This document shows, piece after piece, positions 38,622 to 47,870 of a stretch of 64,000 nt of DNA. Source of the DNA: Bradyrhizobium diazoefficiens USDA 110. Lineage in GTDB: Bacteria; Pseudomonadota; Alphaproteobacteria; Rhizobiales; Xanthobacteraceae. Where the stretch lies: positions 6,248,001 to 6,312,000 of the forward strand of contig NC_004463.1 in assembly GCF_000011365.1 (NCBI RefSeq), given 5' to 3'. Position numbers and translations under genes: made by a program. The notes beneath the pieces were generated by a model. It was not told the DNA's origin, made no database searches, and saw nothing but the letters and a program-made list of their open reading frames with translations. Numbering within the stretch: the stretch's first letter is position 1; every line of letters begins with the position of its first letter.

Positions 38622-39524
38622 ATGGCCGCCACCGGCGCACGCAGCTGGCGCGACTATGCGCTGCTCTTCGCGCTCGCCTGCTGCTGGAGCTCCACTTATC
38701 CGCTGGCCAAGCTCGCGCTGGACACCATTCCGCCCATCACCTTCATCTCGGCGCGTTCGCTGATCGCGGCCGCCTTCCTGTTCGCGATCCTGTGGATACG
38801 AGGCGTCAGGATCCCGACCGATGCGAAGGCCTGGAAGCTGTTCGCAACCCAGCAGCTGATCAACTCGACCTTCCCGTTCCTGGTCATCACCTGGTCGCAG
38901 CAATATGTGCCGGCGTCCAACACGGTGGTGCTGGCCTCGACTACGCCGATCTTCGCCTTCCTGATCACCTCGCTGATCACGCGGCACGAGCCGGCCACGC
39001 TGTTGAAGCTCGCGGGCGCGATCCTCGGCCTCGCCGGCACCGTCGCCATCGTCGGCCTCGATGCGCTCGGCGGCTTCGGCCGCGAGATCGTCGCGGAGAT
39101 CGCGATCCTGCTCGCCACCATCTCCTTTGCCTGCGCGACGATCTTCGGCCTCCGGCTATCCGACTACGACCCGATGGTGGTGGCGGCCGGCTCGCTGCTG
39201 TTCGGCGGCCTCATCCTGCTCCCGCCCTCGCTGATCATCGATCAGCCCTGGACGCTGCACCCGACGTTTCAGGCGATCGTCGCCACCATCGTCATGGGCA
39301 TCGTCTCCAGCGCGTTGGGGTTGATGCTGTTCTACGTCTGCCTCGGCCGGCTCGGCACACTGACCACGAATGCGCAAGGCTATTTGCGCATTCCGATCGG
39401 CGTCGGTCTTTCGGTGGTGCTGCTCGGAGAGAGCGTGCCGTCGAACCTCGCCCTGGGCTTGCTGCTGGTCATGGCCGGCGTCGCGGCGATGACGGTGCCG
39501 GCCGAGCGGCTGAAGCTGCGCTAG
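38622..39524 (+). CDS. EamA/DMT-family transporter
   Basis: 300 aa from the ATG at 38622; a GTG at 38559 would add 21 residues. Ten transmembrane helices in two EamA repeats (YALLFALACCWSSTYPLAKL; IAILLATISFACATIFGLRL), with the terminal AQGYLRIPIGVGLSVVLLGE segment. Drug/metabolite exporter superfamily; substrate unknown. Confidence 0.87.
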   Translation: MAATGARSWRDYALLFALACCWSSTYPLAKLALDTIPPITFISARSLIAAAFLFAILWIRGVRIPTDAKAWKLFATQQLINSTFPFLVITWSQQYVPASNTVVLASTTPIFAFLITSLITRHEPATLLKLAGAILGLAGTVAIVGLDALGGFGREIVAEIAILLATISFACATIFGLRLSDYDPMVVAAGSLLFGGLILLPPSLIIDQPWTLHPTFQAIVATIVMGIVSSALGLMLFYVCLGRLGTLTTNAQGYLRIPIGVGLSVVLLGESVPSNLALGLLLVMAGVAAMTVPAERLKLR

Positions 39525-39533
39525 CGCGAGGCG

Positions 39534-40508
39534 CTATTGCTTGGCGTCGTCCGCCAGCATCTTCCGGTATTTCTCGACGTCGCGCGTCACCAGTTGCTGA
39601 AGCAGCTCCGGCGTATGCTCGTTGTCGTCGGGCGCAACGGTTGACAGGTCGGCAAAGCGCTTCTTCACCGCATCGGTCTCGACCGCGGTGCGCGCCGCCG
39701 CATTCAGCCTGGCGATGACGGCCGGCGGCGTGCCCTTGGGCGCGAACAGGCCGTTCCAGCCCTGCGCCTCGAACTCAGGCAGGCCGGCTTCGGCTGACGT
39801 GGGCAGCTCGGGCAGTGTCGCGAGCCGCACGGTCGAGCCGACCACGAGCCCCCTCACCAGCTTCTCGTTGATCGACTGCGAGACCGAGGCTGCGGCATCG
39901 CAGACGCCGTCGATCTGGCTGCCGATCGCATCGGTCAGCGCAGGGGCCGCGCCGCGATAGCCGACCAACGTCGCGTCGATCCCGGCGGCGGTGACGAAGC
40001 TCTTGCAGATCAAATAGTTCGAGGAGCCGACGCCGGCATGGCCGAGATTGATCTTGGCCGGATTGGCCCTGGCGTAGGCGATGAACTCCTTGAGGTCCTT
40101 CGCCGGAAAATCCTTGCGCACGGCGATGATGCCGAACGTCTTCGCCACCATCGCGATCGGCACGAAGGAGTCCGGCGTGAACGGCAGCTTCGGATAGATC
40201 GTGTAGGTCGCGGCATTGGTGCCGGCATTGCCGATCGCAATCGTGTAGCCGTCGGGCTCGGCGCGGGAGGCACGTGCCAGTGCGGTCGAACCGCCGGCAC
40301 CCGCAACGTTCTCGATCACGATGGTCTGGCCGAGCGCAACGCTCATCTGCTCGGCGACGGTGCGCGCGATCACGTCCGAGGTGCCGCCGGCCGCGAACGG
40401 CACGATCATGGTGATCGGACGCTTGGGGAAATCCTGGGCGAACGCGGCCGTAGCGAACGCAACGACGGCGGCAGCGACCGACAGCCGCTTCAGCACGGGT
40501 GAAATCAC
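39534..40508 (-). CDS. Bug-family (tripartite tricarboxylate) solute-binding protein
   Basis: 324 aa. Sec signal ([19 protein letters not shown]), then [23 protein letters not shown], the Bug ligand-loop motif, and [10 protein letters not shown] and [19 protein letters not shown]. Starts with GTG at 40508, overlapping the purQ stop as GTGA; a second in-frame GTG at 40496 also fits the signal peptide. Periplasmic binding of carboxylates is typical; no TctA/TctB membrane partner is present. Confidence 0.9.
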   Translation of the reverse strand: MISPVLKRLSVAAAVVAFATAAFAQDFPKRPITMIVPFAAGGTSDVIARTVAEQMSVALGQTIVIENVAGAGGSTALARASRAEPDGYTIAIGNAGTNAATYTIYPKLPFTPDSFVPIAMVAKTFGIIAVRKDFPAKDLKEFIAYARANPAKINLGHAGVGSSNYLICKSFVTAAGIDATLVGYRGAAPALTDAIGSQIDGVCDAAASVSQSINEKLVRGLVVGSTVRLATLPELPTSAEAGLPEFEAQGWNGLFAPKGTPPAVIARLNAAARTAVETDAVKKRFADLSTVAPDDNEHTPELLQQLVTRDVEKYRKMLADDAKQ

Positions 40509-41206
40509 GCGGCCTTTTCCAGATGCTGGGCGAGGCCGGCGAACAGGCCGCGGCCGTCAGTGCAGCCCATGATGTCTTCGACGTGGTTTTCCGGATGCGG
40601 CATCATGCCGAGCACGTTGCCCTTGTCGTTGACGATGCCGGCGATCGAATGCGCCGCGCCGTTGATGTTGGCGGCCTCGTCGACCACGCCCTCGGCCGAG
40701 CAATAGCGGTAGAGCACCCGCCCCTCGCCTTCGAGCCGCTGGATGGTTTCTTCGTCCGCCTCGTAATTGCCCTCGCCATGGGCAACCGGCACGCGGATCA
40801 CCTGCCCGGCATTGTAGCCGCGGGTGAACGGCGTATCGGAACGCTCGACGCGCAGATGCACGTCGCGGCAGATGAATTTCAGTTGCGCATTGCGCATCAG
40901 CACGCCCGGCAACAGGCCGGATTCGCAGAGGATCTGAAAGCCGTTGCAGACGCCGAGCACGAGACCGCCCTTCGCCGCATAATCGCGCACCGCGTCCATC
41001 ACCGGCGCACGCGCGGCGATTGCGCCACAGCGCAGGTAATCGCCATAGGAGAACCCACCCGGCACGACCACGAGATCGGTGCCCGCAGGCAGCGACGTCT
41101 CGGCGTGCCAGACCATCGCGGGCTCGCTGCCCGAGATCAGCCTCAGCGCGCGCGCCATGTCACGATCGCGGTTGATTCCGGGAAAGACGAGGATGGCGGC
41201 TTTCAT
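40505..41206 (-). CDS. purQ: Phosphoribosylformylglycinamidine synthase subunit PurQ
   Basis: 233 aa. Class I glutamine amidotransferase that supplies ammonia to PurL. Nucleophile Cys in [14 protein letters not shown]; His/Glu of the triad in [31 protein letters not shown] is diagnostic. ATG at 41206; the frame extends further but the N-terminus [16 protein letters not shown] is conserved. Its stop overlaps the start of the Bug gene. Confidence 0.96.
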   Translation of the reverse strand: MKAAILVFPGINRDRDMARALRLISGSEPAMVWHAETSLPAGTDLVVVPGGFSYGDYLRCGAIAARAPVMDAVRDYAAKGGLVLGVCNGFQILCESGLLPGVLMRNAQLKFICRDVHLRVERSDTPFTRGYNAGQVIRVPVAHGEGNYEADEETIQRLEGEGRVLYRYCSAEGVVDEAANINGAAHSIAGIVNDKGNVLGMMPHPENHVEDIMGCTDGRGLFAGLAQHLEKAA

Positions 41207-41373
41207 GGCAGGGGTTCCGACGGTGACGGGAATCGGGCTGGCCAAAGGGCCAATTCGTGCAGAGACATAGCCATTTGACGGGGATTTTACCAGTGCTAGC
41301 CTCGCCGGACGGCCTTGTACACAGGCCATAGCCACGGCGCTTTTGCCTGACGATTTTGCCCGGGATTGCAGCC

Positions 41374-41835
41374 ATGAACGTCCCGTCGCTGCCTGCATCG
41401 TCCTCCCAGCCGGTGTCCACTGAGGGCGTCGTCGCCGCGGGTGCCTATGTCGACGGCCGGCGCGTCGCCAACATCGCCATCAGCGAGGCCTCGAGCTGGC
41501 GGGCCAAGCCCGGCCACGTGGTCTGGATCGGGCTGCACGAGCCGGACACGGCCCTGCTCGGCGCCGTGCAGAAGCAGTTCGACCTGCACGATCTCGCGAT
41601 CGAGGACGCCGCCCACGCCCACCAGCGGCCCAAGATCGAGCAATACGGCGAGGCCCTGTTCATCGTGGCGCGGACGGCGCAGCTGATCGAGGGCCGGATC
41701 GCCTTCGGCGAGACGCACATCTTCGTCGGCGAAGGCTATCTGGTCTCGGTGCGCCATGGCGCCTCGACCTCCTACACGCCGGTACGCGAGCGCTGCGAAA
41801 GCTGCCCGCGGGCGCTCGCGCGCGGCGAGGACTAC
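41374..41835 (+). pseudogene. corA: CorA-type Mg2+/Co2+ transporter, 5' part (interrupted)
   Basis: 154 codons of an intact N-terminal cytoplasmic domain (VVWIGLHEPDTALLGAVQKQF, HAHQRPKIEQYGEALFIVART, FVGEGYLVSVRHG) end at the codons for GEDY, where an IS630-type element begins. In the present sequence the frame runs on into the element to 42048. Joining 41374-41835 to 42957-43511 restores a 338-aa CorA in frame. Confidence 0.9.
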
Positions 41836-42953
41836 TACCCGGAATCAGAGCTGAGTGATACGGCGGCCTTTGAAACGGCGTTGACGGACCTTTTTCTTGG
41901 TCCAGACGAAGGGCTCGGCTCTGTCGTTGTATGCGTTGACGTAGGCATCGATGTGTTCCTGAAGCTGCTTGAGGCTCGTGAAGGAGGTGCCGCTGAGCGA
42001 CTGCCCCTGCAAGATGGAAAACCATACTTCGACCTGATTGAGCCATGACGCACTTGTCGGCGTGAAATGAAATTGCACGTTGGGGTGGGCCTTGAGCCAG
42101 TCCTCGTTCTTTTTATGGGTGTTGAGGTTGTCGAGGATGACGTGAAGCTTGCGGTTCGGAAAAGTCGCGGTGACGCTGTTCATGAAATCGAGAAACTCGA
42201 CGCGGCGCCGGCGTTTTGAATGGGTCGCGATGATCTTTCCGGTGGCGACTTCGAGCGCCGCAAACAATGTTGTGGTGCCATGCCGCTTGTAATCGTGGCT
42301 TTGGCCGGTTAAGGCGCGGCCATTGGGCAACTTCAGATAACCCCTGCGCTCGCTCCAAAGCCTGGATCGAGGGCTTCTCGTCCACGCACAGCACAATGGC
42401 CTTCGCCGGCGGCGCGACATAGAGGCCGACAACATCGGCGGCTTTGGCCGTAAAGTTCGGGTCGTTGCTCTCGCACCAGGACTTGCGAGCCACCAGGTCA
42501 ATCTTGTGGCTGCGCAGGAACCGCCAGACATATTGGACATCGACATCGCCCAGCGCCTCGGCCAGCAGGGGGCCGGTCCAGCGCGCAAACCCTTGCGGTG
42601 GCGGCTTATCCAGCAGCTTCAGAATCCGCTTGTCGGTCGTCTTCGTATAGATCGGCTGCTTGCCAGGCCGCGGCTTGTCTTGCAGCCCTTCAAGGCCATG
42701 GTCGGCATAGCGATGCCGCCAAAGGCTGACAATCCGCGGCTGGACCCCAACTTCCTTGGCGATCGACCGGGTGCTGCGCCCATCCGCCGCCAACAGAACT
42801 ATCCGCGCCCGCTTCAAATCGCGCTGCAACGTCACCGGTGAGCGACAGCACGCCTCAAGCACCTTGCGATCTTTCCTCGAAAGGTGGACTTCTCTTGCTT
42901 CGGGTATCATCCCGACCTTGAATCACGACTCACGTTCCAAGAAAAGTGGGTAC
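41835..42953. mobile_element. IS630-family insertion sequence in corA
   Basis: About 1.12 kb with one transposase region. Flanked by TA duplications (41833-41834 and 42954-42955), which lie within a CTAC direct repeat (41832-41835 and 42953-42956). The ends are TACCC ... GGGTA with looser similarity inside (GGAATCAGAGCTGAGTGAT versus GGAACGTGAGTCGTGAT). The exact end base is ambiguous by one or two positions because the target and tip share sequence. Confidence 0.88.
41845..42910 (-). pseudogene. IS630-family transposase, two frames
   Basis: The N-terminal frame (42910 to about 42345) carries the helix-turn-helix part (TRSIAKEVGVQPRIVSLWRH) and the first DDE residue (LCVDEKPSIQALERAQG). The C-terminal frame continues with GYLKLPNGRALTGQSHDY, the second Asp in LHVILDNLNTHKK and the Glu in LNQVEVWFSIL, and stops inside the terminal repeat at 41845. 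The frame switches at a GGGG run (42340 region); one G fewer would restore a single frame. This is either a mutation or a frameshift site. Confidence 0.88.
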
Positions 42954-43511
42954 TACATCCTCTACGCCATCCTCGACTTCATCGTCGACAACTACTCGCC
43001 GGTGCTCGAGAGCATCCACGACGAGGTCGAGGGCATCGAGGACGACGTGCTCTCCAAGCCGATCAGCAAGGCGCAGATCGAGCGGCTCTACATGCTGCGC
43101 CGCGACCTGCTGCGGCTCAGGAATGCGATCGGCCCGCTGGTGGAGGTCTGCCGCCGTCTGGAGCATGACGAGCTGGCGATGGTGCGCGCGACAATGCAAC
43201 CGCTGTTCCGCGACGTCACCGACCACGTCAGGAACATCCAGGAGCGCATCGATTCCATGCGCGAGGTGCTGGCCTTCGCCTTCGAAGCGAGCCTGCTGGT
43301 GGGCCAGGCGCAGGAGACGGCGGTCTCCAAGAAGCTCGCCTCGTGGCTCGCGATCCTGGCCGTCCCGACCGCAGTCGCCGGCATCTACGGGATGAACTTC
43401 AAGTACATCCCGGAGCTACAGCTGGAATACGGCTACTTCATCGTGCTGGGATTAATGGCGCTCGCCTGCCTCGGGTTGTACTGGCGCTTCCGCCGCGTCG
43501 GGTGGCTGTGA
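42954..43511 (+). pseudogene. corA: CorA-type Mg2+/Co2+ transporter, 3' part
   Basis: Carries the long stalk helix (LYAILDFIVDNYSPVLESIH, then RLYMLRRDLLRLRNAIGPL) and both membrane helices with the pore signature YGMNFKYIPE. The C-terminus is intact to GWL. No own start codon at the natural position; the frame is open back into the element to 42756, so a fusion product could be made. Confidence 0.9.
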
Positions 43512-43533
43512 GCGCGAACGTACACGACCAATG

Positions 43534-43592
43534 TAGCTCCTCATCCTGAGGAGCGCGCCCCCTGCGCGCGTCTCGAAGGATGGAGGCCGAGG
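43534..43592. repeat. Intergenic palindromic repeat
   Basis: GCTCCTCATCCTGAGGAGC (perfect palindrome apart from the centre), GCGCG arms around CCCCCTG and GTCTCGAAGGATGGAGG. Reverse-complement relative of the block at 31649. Further degenerate pieces continue to about 43650 before the purS stop. Confidence 0.65.
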
Positions 43593-43662
43593 TGCGAGAG
43601 CCGGGCCTGCATGGTTCGAGACGGCGCTTGCGCGCCCCCTCACCATGGGGTTTGCAACCGGG

Positions 43663-43902
43663 CTAAACGATCTCGACCCGGTAATTCTCGATCACGGTGT
43701 TCGCCAGCAGCTTGTCGGCGGCCTCCTTCAGCGCCGCCTCTGCCTTTGCCTTGTCGGCGCCGGCGAGCTCGATGTCGAACACCTTGCCCTGGCGGACGCT
43801 GGCGACGCCGGCGACGCCGAGCGACTTCAGCGCGCCTTCGATCGCCTTGCCTTGCGGATCGAGGATGCCCGTTTTCAAGGTAACGGTGACACGTGCCTTC
43901 AC
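43663..43902 (-). CDS. purS: Phosphoribosylformylglycinamidine synthase subunit PurS
   Basis: 79 aa. Small structural subunit bridging PurL and PurQ. Typical sequence MKARVTVTLKTGILDPQGKA and VRQGKVFDIELAG. Lies 13 bp after purC on the same strand. Confidence 0.96.
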   Translation of the reverse strand: MKARVTVTLKTGILDPQGKAIEGALKSLGVAGVASVRQGKVFDIELAGADKAKAEAALKEAADKLLANTVIENYRVEIV

Positions 43903-43915
43903 GTCGAAAACCCCT

Positions 43916-44683
43916 TTAGCTCTTCACCAGCACCGGGCCGGAGCCCGCCGGACGCTCGTTCTCCATGAGGATGCCGAGGCGCTTTGCAACTTCGGTATAG
44001 GCCTCCAGCAGCCCGCCGAGATCCCGGCGGAAACGATCCTTGTCGAGCTTCTCGTTCGACTTGATGTCCCACAGGCGGCAGGAATCCGGCGAGATCTCGT
44101 CGGCGACGATGATCCGCATCATCTCGTTCTCGAACAGCCGCCCGCACTCCATCTTGAAGTCGACGAGGCGGATGCCGATGCCGAGGAAGAGGCCGGTGAG
44201 GAAGTCGTTGACGCGGATGGCGAGCGCCATGATGTCGTCGATCTCCTGGGGCGTCGCCCAGCCGAAGGCGGTGATGTGCTCTTCCGACACCATGGGGTCG
44301 TTGAGCTGGTCGTTCTTGTAGTAGAATTCGATGATCGAACGGGGCAGCTGCGTGCCCTCCTCGATGCCGAGGCGCTGCGACAGCGAGCCGGCGGCAACGT
44401 TCCGCACCACCACTTCCAGCGGCACGATCTCGACCTCGCGAATCAACTGCTCGCGCATGTTGAGGCGGCGGATGAAGTGGGTCGGCACCCCGATGTCGTT
44501 GAGGTGCTGAAACAGGTACTCCGAGATCCGGTTGTTGAGGACACCCTTGCCCTCGATCACCTGATGCTTTTTCGCATTGAACGCGGTGGCGTCATCCTTG
44601 AAGTGCTGGATCAGGGTACCGGGCTCCGGGCCTTCGTAAAGAACCTTTGCCTTGCCTTCATAAATGCGACGCCGACGGCTCAT
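43916..44683 (-). CDS. purC: SAICAR synthase
   Basis: 255 aa. Joins aspartate to CAIR using ATP. Starts [19 protein letters not shown] at 44683, the usual rhizobial start; an ATG at 44713 would add ten residues. Conserved [33 protein letters not shown] and [12 protein letters not shown]. First gene of the purC-purS pair; purQ and purL are further down the same strand. Confidence 0.96.
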   Translation of the reverse strand: MSRRRRIYEGKAKVLYEGPEPGTLIQHFKDDATAFNAKKHQVIEGKGVLNNRISEYLFQHLNDIGVPTHFIRRLNMREQLIREVEIVPLEVVVRNVAAGSLSQRLGIEEGTQLPRSIIEFYYKNDQLNDPMVSEEHITAFGWATPQEIDDIMALAIRVNDFLTGLFLGIGIRLVDFKMECGRLFENEMMRIIVADEISPDSCRLWDIKSNEKLDKDRFRRDLGGLLEAYTEVAKRLGILMENERPAGSGPVLVKS

Positions 44684-44992
44684 TGGGATGTACCGTGTTT
44701 TGTTGAAATCCATGAATTTGGTGTGCTCCGGTTGACTAGGATTACGACCCACAGCGGAGCTGCCGTGAACGGCCGGGAACCCGTAGAAACAGAACGGGAA
44801 CCAAGCCTTTAGGCAACCTATCCGATTGGCTGTCCGAGCACAATCGATCCGGCCGTCCGGCACCAACTTATACCGTTTTGCCTGCGGCTTAACGGCTCGT
44901 TGTTTTGCCGATTCGTGCTCCTTATCTAGGCATGCGCCGGGGCTGTCGCAACGAGGGCCGCCGGGTCCAGTCAGCAGGGAATTGGAAAAGGC
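44684..44992. other. Divergent intergenic region, purC and zeta-subunit gene
   Basis: 309 bp without a gene. Holds the predicted promoter at 44900-44928 for the rightward gene and must hold the purC promoter. No purine riboswitch or clear operator palindrome was seen. Confidence 0.5.
44900..44928 (+). promoter_or_regulatory. Probable promoter of the zeta-subunit gene
   Basis: TTGTTT at 44900-44905, 17-bp spacer, TATCTA at 44923-44928. It predicts a leader of about 57 nt before the ATG at 44993. Confidence 0.4.
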
Positions 44993-45316
44993 ATGAGCGA
45001 GATCAACAAGCGCGAGGAAGGCTTTGAGAAGAAGTTCGCCCTCGACGAGGAGCAGAAGTTCAAGGCGGAGGCCCGCCGCAACCGGCTGCTCGGGCTATGG
45101 GCCGCGGAAAAGCTCGGAATCACCGGCGAGGCCGCCACGGCCTACGCCAAGGAGGTGGTCGCGGCCGATTTCGAGGAGGCCGGCGACGCCGACGTCCTGC
45201 GCAAGCTCATGGCCGATTTCGCCACCAAGAGCGTCGTCGTCACCGAGCAGGCGATTCGCGCCAAGATGAGCGAGTTGCTCGCTGTGGCCGCGGCCGAGGT
45301 GAAAGCGGGGAAGTAG
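44993..45316 (+). CDS. DUF1476 / F1-ATPase inhibitor zeta subunit
   Basis: 107 aa, entirely helical. The N-terminus [20 protein letters not shown] is the inhibitory segment of the alphaproteobacterial zeta family, followed by a four-helix bundle ([34 protein letters not shown]). In Paracoccus this family blocks ATP hydrolysis by F1; inhibition is weaker in some other genera. Full length. Confidence 0.9.
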   Translation: MSEINKREEGFEKKFALDEEQKFKAEARRNRLLGLWAAEKLGITGEAATAYAKEVVAADFEEAGDADVLRKLMADFATKSVVVTEQAIRAKMSELLAVAAAEVKAGK

Positions 45317-45340
45317 CGCCGCGCGCGTCCCACACTCGCA

Positions 45341-45421
45341 GTCATTCCGGGGCGGTCCGTGAGGACCGAACCCGGAATCTCGAGATTCCGGGTCCGATGC
45401 TTCGCATCGTCCCGGCATGAC
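45341..45421. repeat. Intergenic palindromic repeat
   Basis: GTCATTCCGGGGCGGTCC ... CCCGGCATGAC with AACCCGGAATCTCGAGATTCCGGGTC in the centre. Same family as 33861. It lies between the convergent zeta and cynS genes. Confidence 0.78.
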
Positions 45422-45432
45422 GGAGCGGGAGG

Positions 45433-45921
45433 TCACCCCTCCTTGAAGCCGTACTCCGGCACGTTGCCGCTGGCGCCGTAATATTTGTACGGCAGGAACT
45501 TGCCGCTCATGGTGATCTTGACGCGGTCGCCCTTGGGGTTGGCGACGCGCTCGATCCCCATGTCGAAGTCGATCGCCGACATGATGCCGTCGCCGAATTC
45601 CTCCTCGATCAGCGCCTTCCAGGCCGGGCCGTTCACCATCACCATCTCGTAGAAGCGGTAGATCAAGGGATCGGTCGGCGGCATCGGCGTGCCAGTGCCG
45701 CGCATCGGCACCTCGTTGAGCATCGCGGTCTCGGCCTTCGACAGGCCGAACAGCTCGCCGGCGTTGGCGGCCTGGGGTTTCGTCAGTTTCATCTGGCCGA
45801 GGATCGCGCCGACGATCAGCACCTCCGCATAGCCGCCGATCTGCTCGCAAATGTATTTCCAGCTCCAGCCCTTCTCGCGCTTGATGTCGAGCAGCTTCTC
45901 GGTGAGGTCTTCGCGTTTCAT
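45433..45921 (-). CDS. cynS: Cyanate hydratase (cyanase)
   Basis: 162 aa. Converts cyanate and bicarbonate to carbamate and CO2, then ammonia. Catalytic Arg89 and Glu92 (PLIYRFYEMVMVNG) and Ser115 (IMSAIDF) correspond to the known Arg96/Glu99/Ser122 of E. coli cyanase. It has the N-terminal helical domain and the C-terminal dimer arm (KITMSGKFLPYK). Last gene of the transporter operon, 15 bp after the ATPase gene. Confidence 0.97.
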   Translation of the reverse strand: MKREDLTEKLLDIKREKGWSWKYICEQIGGYAEVLIVGAILGQMKLTKPQAANAGELFGLSKAETAMLNEVPMRGTGTPMPPTDPLIYRFYEMVMVNGPAWKALIEEEFGDGIMSAIDFDMGIERVANPKGDRVKITMSGKFLPYKYYGASGNVPEYGFKEG

Positions 45922-45936
45922 GTCAGGATCTCCTTT

Positions 45937-46860
45937 TTAGGCAGTGAGTCCGGGACTGGTCCCGGGTGTCCAAGTCTGTCGTTGCTCTTCGCCGCCAGTT
46001 GCGACCGTCAGTCCGGGCTTGCCGATATGCACCACGGGCACGTTGCGCGGATCGTGATCGGGCTTCTCGGCCGCGAATGTCTTGCTGCGCGTCACCAGGA
46101 AATCGATGATGTGGTTGCGCAGCGCATAGTACAGAGGATGGCGATGCAGATCGGTGCGGCCGCGATCCTTCGGCAGCGGATTTTCAACGACCTCGGCCAG
46201 CACCGCGCCGGGCCCGTTGGTCATCAGGAAGATCTTGTCGGCGAGATAGATCGCCTCGTCCACGTCGTGGGTGATCATGAACGCGGTCTGCCCGGTCTCC
46301 AGACAGATGCGCCGCACCTCGTCCTGAAGCGTGCCGCGCGTCAGCGCGTCCAGCGCCGAGAACGGCTCGTCCATCAGCATCATTTTCGGCGTGATCGAGA
46401 GCGCACGGGCAATACCGACGCGCTGCTTCATGCCGCCGGAGAGTTCCGAGGGACGCTTGTGCTCCGAACCCGTCAGGCCCACGAGATCGATGAAGGTTTG
46501 CGCATGCGCCTTGACCTTCGCCCGATCCCAGCTCCGCCATTTCGAGCTCACGGCATAGGCGACGTTGCCGAGCACGGTGCGCCAGGGCAGCAGCGCGTGG
46601 CTCTGGAAGATCACGGCGCGGTCGAGGCTGGTGCCCGAGATCGCCTGCCCGTCCACGATAACCGCACCCTCGCTCGGCGCATCGAGGCCGGCGAGAATGT
46701 TGAGCACGGTGGTCTTGCCGCAGCCGGAATGGCCGATCACGCAGCAGAACTCGCCCCGCGGCATCGACAGCCAGAGATTCTCGAACACGGTGGTCGTGGC
46801 ACCGCCCGCACCCGGATAGCGTTTTGCGATGCCTTCGATGGAGATGAATTTGTCGGTCAT
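45937..46860 (-). CDS. Nitrate/cyanate-type ABC transporter ATPase
   Basis: 307 aa. Walker A GHSGCGKTTVLNIL, Q-loop FQSHALLPWRTVL, signature LSGGMKQRVGIARAL, Walker B MMLMDEPFSALDALTR and switch His ITHDVDEAI. Of the NrtD/CynD/SsuB group. The C-terminal tail is long, and its last residues (TWTPGTSPGLTA) are encoded by a repeat-like sequence. Starts 6 bp after the permease stop. Confidence 0.92.
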   Translation of the reverse strand: MTDKFISIEGIAKRYPGAGGATTTVFENLWLSMPRGEFCCVIGHSGCGKTTVLNILAGLDAPSEGAVIVDGQAISGTSLDRAVIFQSHALLPWRTVLGNVAYAVSSKWRSWDRAKVKAHAQTFIDLVGLTGSEHKRPSELSGGMKQRVGIARALSITPKMMLMDEPFSALDALTRGTLQDEVRRICLETGQTAFMITHDVDEAIYLADKIFLMTNGPGAVLAEVVENPLPKDRGRTDLHRHPLYYALRNHIIDFLVTRSKTFAAEKPDHDPRNVPVVHIGKPGLTVATGGEEQRQTWTPGTSPGLTA

Positions 46861-46866
46861 CGGCCC

Positions 46867-47706
46867 CTACTCCGGAAACGTGACCATGTGCGTGAAGCGC
46901 GCGAGGATCTGGTCGAGCAGCATGCCGACAATCCCGATCAAGAGGATCGCGATGATGACGTTGGTGATCGAGAGGTTGTTCCATTCGTTCCAGACGAAGT
47001 AGCCGATGCCGGTGCCGCCGACGAGCATTTCGGCCGCGACGATCACGAGCCAGGCGATACCGATGGAAATGCGCATGCCGGTCAGGATCGTCGGCGCCGC
47101 TGCGGGGAGGATCACCGTGAAGGCGCGCCTGATGGTGCCGACCTCGAGCGTGCGCGCGACGTTGATCCATTCCTTGCGCACGCTGGCAACGCCAAACACG
47201 GTATTGAGCAGCATCGGCCAGATCGAGCAGATGAAGATCACGAAGATCGCGGAGATCGAGGAATCCTTGATGGTGTAGAGCGCCAGCGGCATCCAGGCGA
47301 GCGGCGAGATCGGCTTCAAGACCTGGATGAAGGGGTCGAGCGCCTTGCTCAGCAGCGGCGACATGCCGATCAAAAAGCCGAGTGGAATGGCGACGAGCAC
47401 GGCGAGCAGATAACCGGTGCCGACCCGCGCGATCGAATAGGCAAGCTGGATGCCGAGCCCCTTGTCGTTGGGCCCGTTGTCGTAGAACGGCCTCCTCACG
47501 TGCTCCCAGAGCTTTGCGCCGACATCGAGCGGCCCTGGCATGGCGGATTTGCCCTGCGTCGCGGTCAGGCCCATCAGCTTGGCATATTCCGGGCTCATCG
47601 TCGCGACCGGCGCGGTCGAGCGCGTGGCGAGATGCCAGATGCCGAGGAACGCGGCCAGCAGCACGATCGAGACGAGACCGGCGCGGAGGCGGAGGTTGGT
47701 GCTCAT
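46867..47706 (-). CDS. Nitrate/cyanate-type ABC transporter permease
   Basis: 279 aa from the ATG at 47706, about six helices. NrtB/CynB group: ARVGTGYLLAVLVAIPLGFL, FIQVLKPISPLAWMPLALY and the EAA loop with LPAAAPTILTGMRISIGIAW. The frame extends further upstream through a repeat, but the first helix fits this start. Separated from the binding-protein gene by a large palindrome. Confidence 0.92.
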   Translation of the reverse strand: MSTNLRLRAGLVSIVLLAAFLGIWHLATRSTAPVATMSPEYAKLMGLTATQGKSAMPGPLDVGAKLWEHVRRPFYDNGPNDKGLGIQLAYSIARVGTGYLLAVLVAIPLGFLIGMSPLLSKALDPFIQVLKPISPLAWMPLALYTIKDSSISAIFVIFICSIWPMLLNTVFGVASVRKEWINVARTLEVGTIRRAFTVILPAAAPTILTGMRISIGIAWLVIVAAEMLVGGTGIGYFVWNEWNNLSITNVIIAILLIGIVGMLLDQILARFTHMVTFPE

Positions 47707-47725
47707 CGCGCAAGACCTCTCCACG

Positions 47726-47855
47726 CGTCGTCCCGGCGAAGGCCGGGGACCCATACCGCGGAATCTATCGATCGCGTCCGGTAGAAGTACCGAACGACTA
47801 GTCTTCGCCAAACTTTTCCCTGGGGTTATGGGTCCCGGCCTTCGCCGGGACGACG
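47726..47855. repeat. Large inverted repeat within the cyanate operon
   Basis: Arms of about 29 bp (CGTCGTCCCGGCGAAGGCCG..CCCATA, 47726-47755, and its complement, 47827-47855) are nearly perfect and enclose about 70 bp. On the transcript it would form a strong hairpin between the binding-protein and permease genes, a place where differential expression of the binding protein is common. Confidence 0.8.
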
Positions 47856-47870
47856 AGAGAGCGCCCCTCA

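Noticed and set aside
41374..42048. CorA as a 225-aa complete gene
   Set aside because: The part after residue 154 is read from the IS630 element and lacks the membrane domain; it is an interrupted gene.
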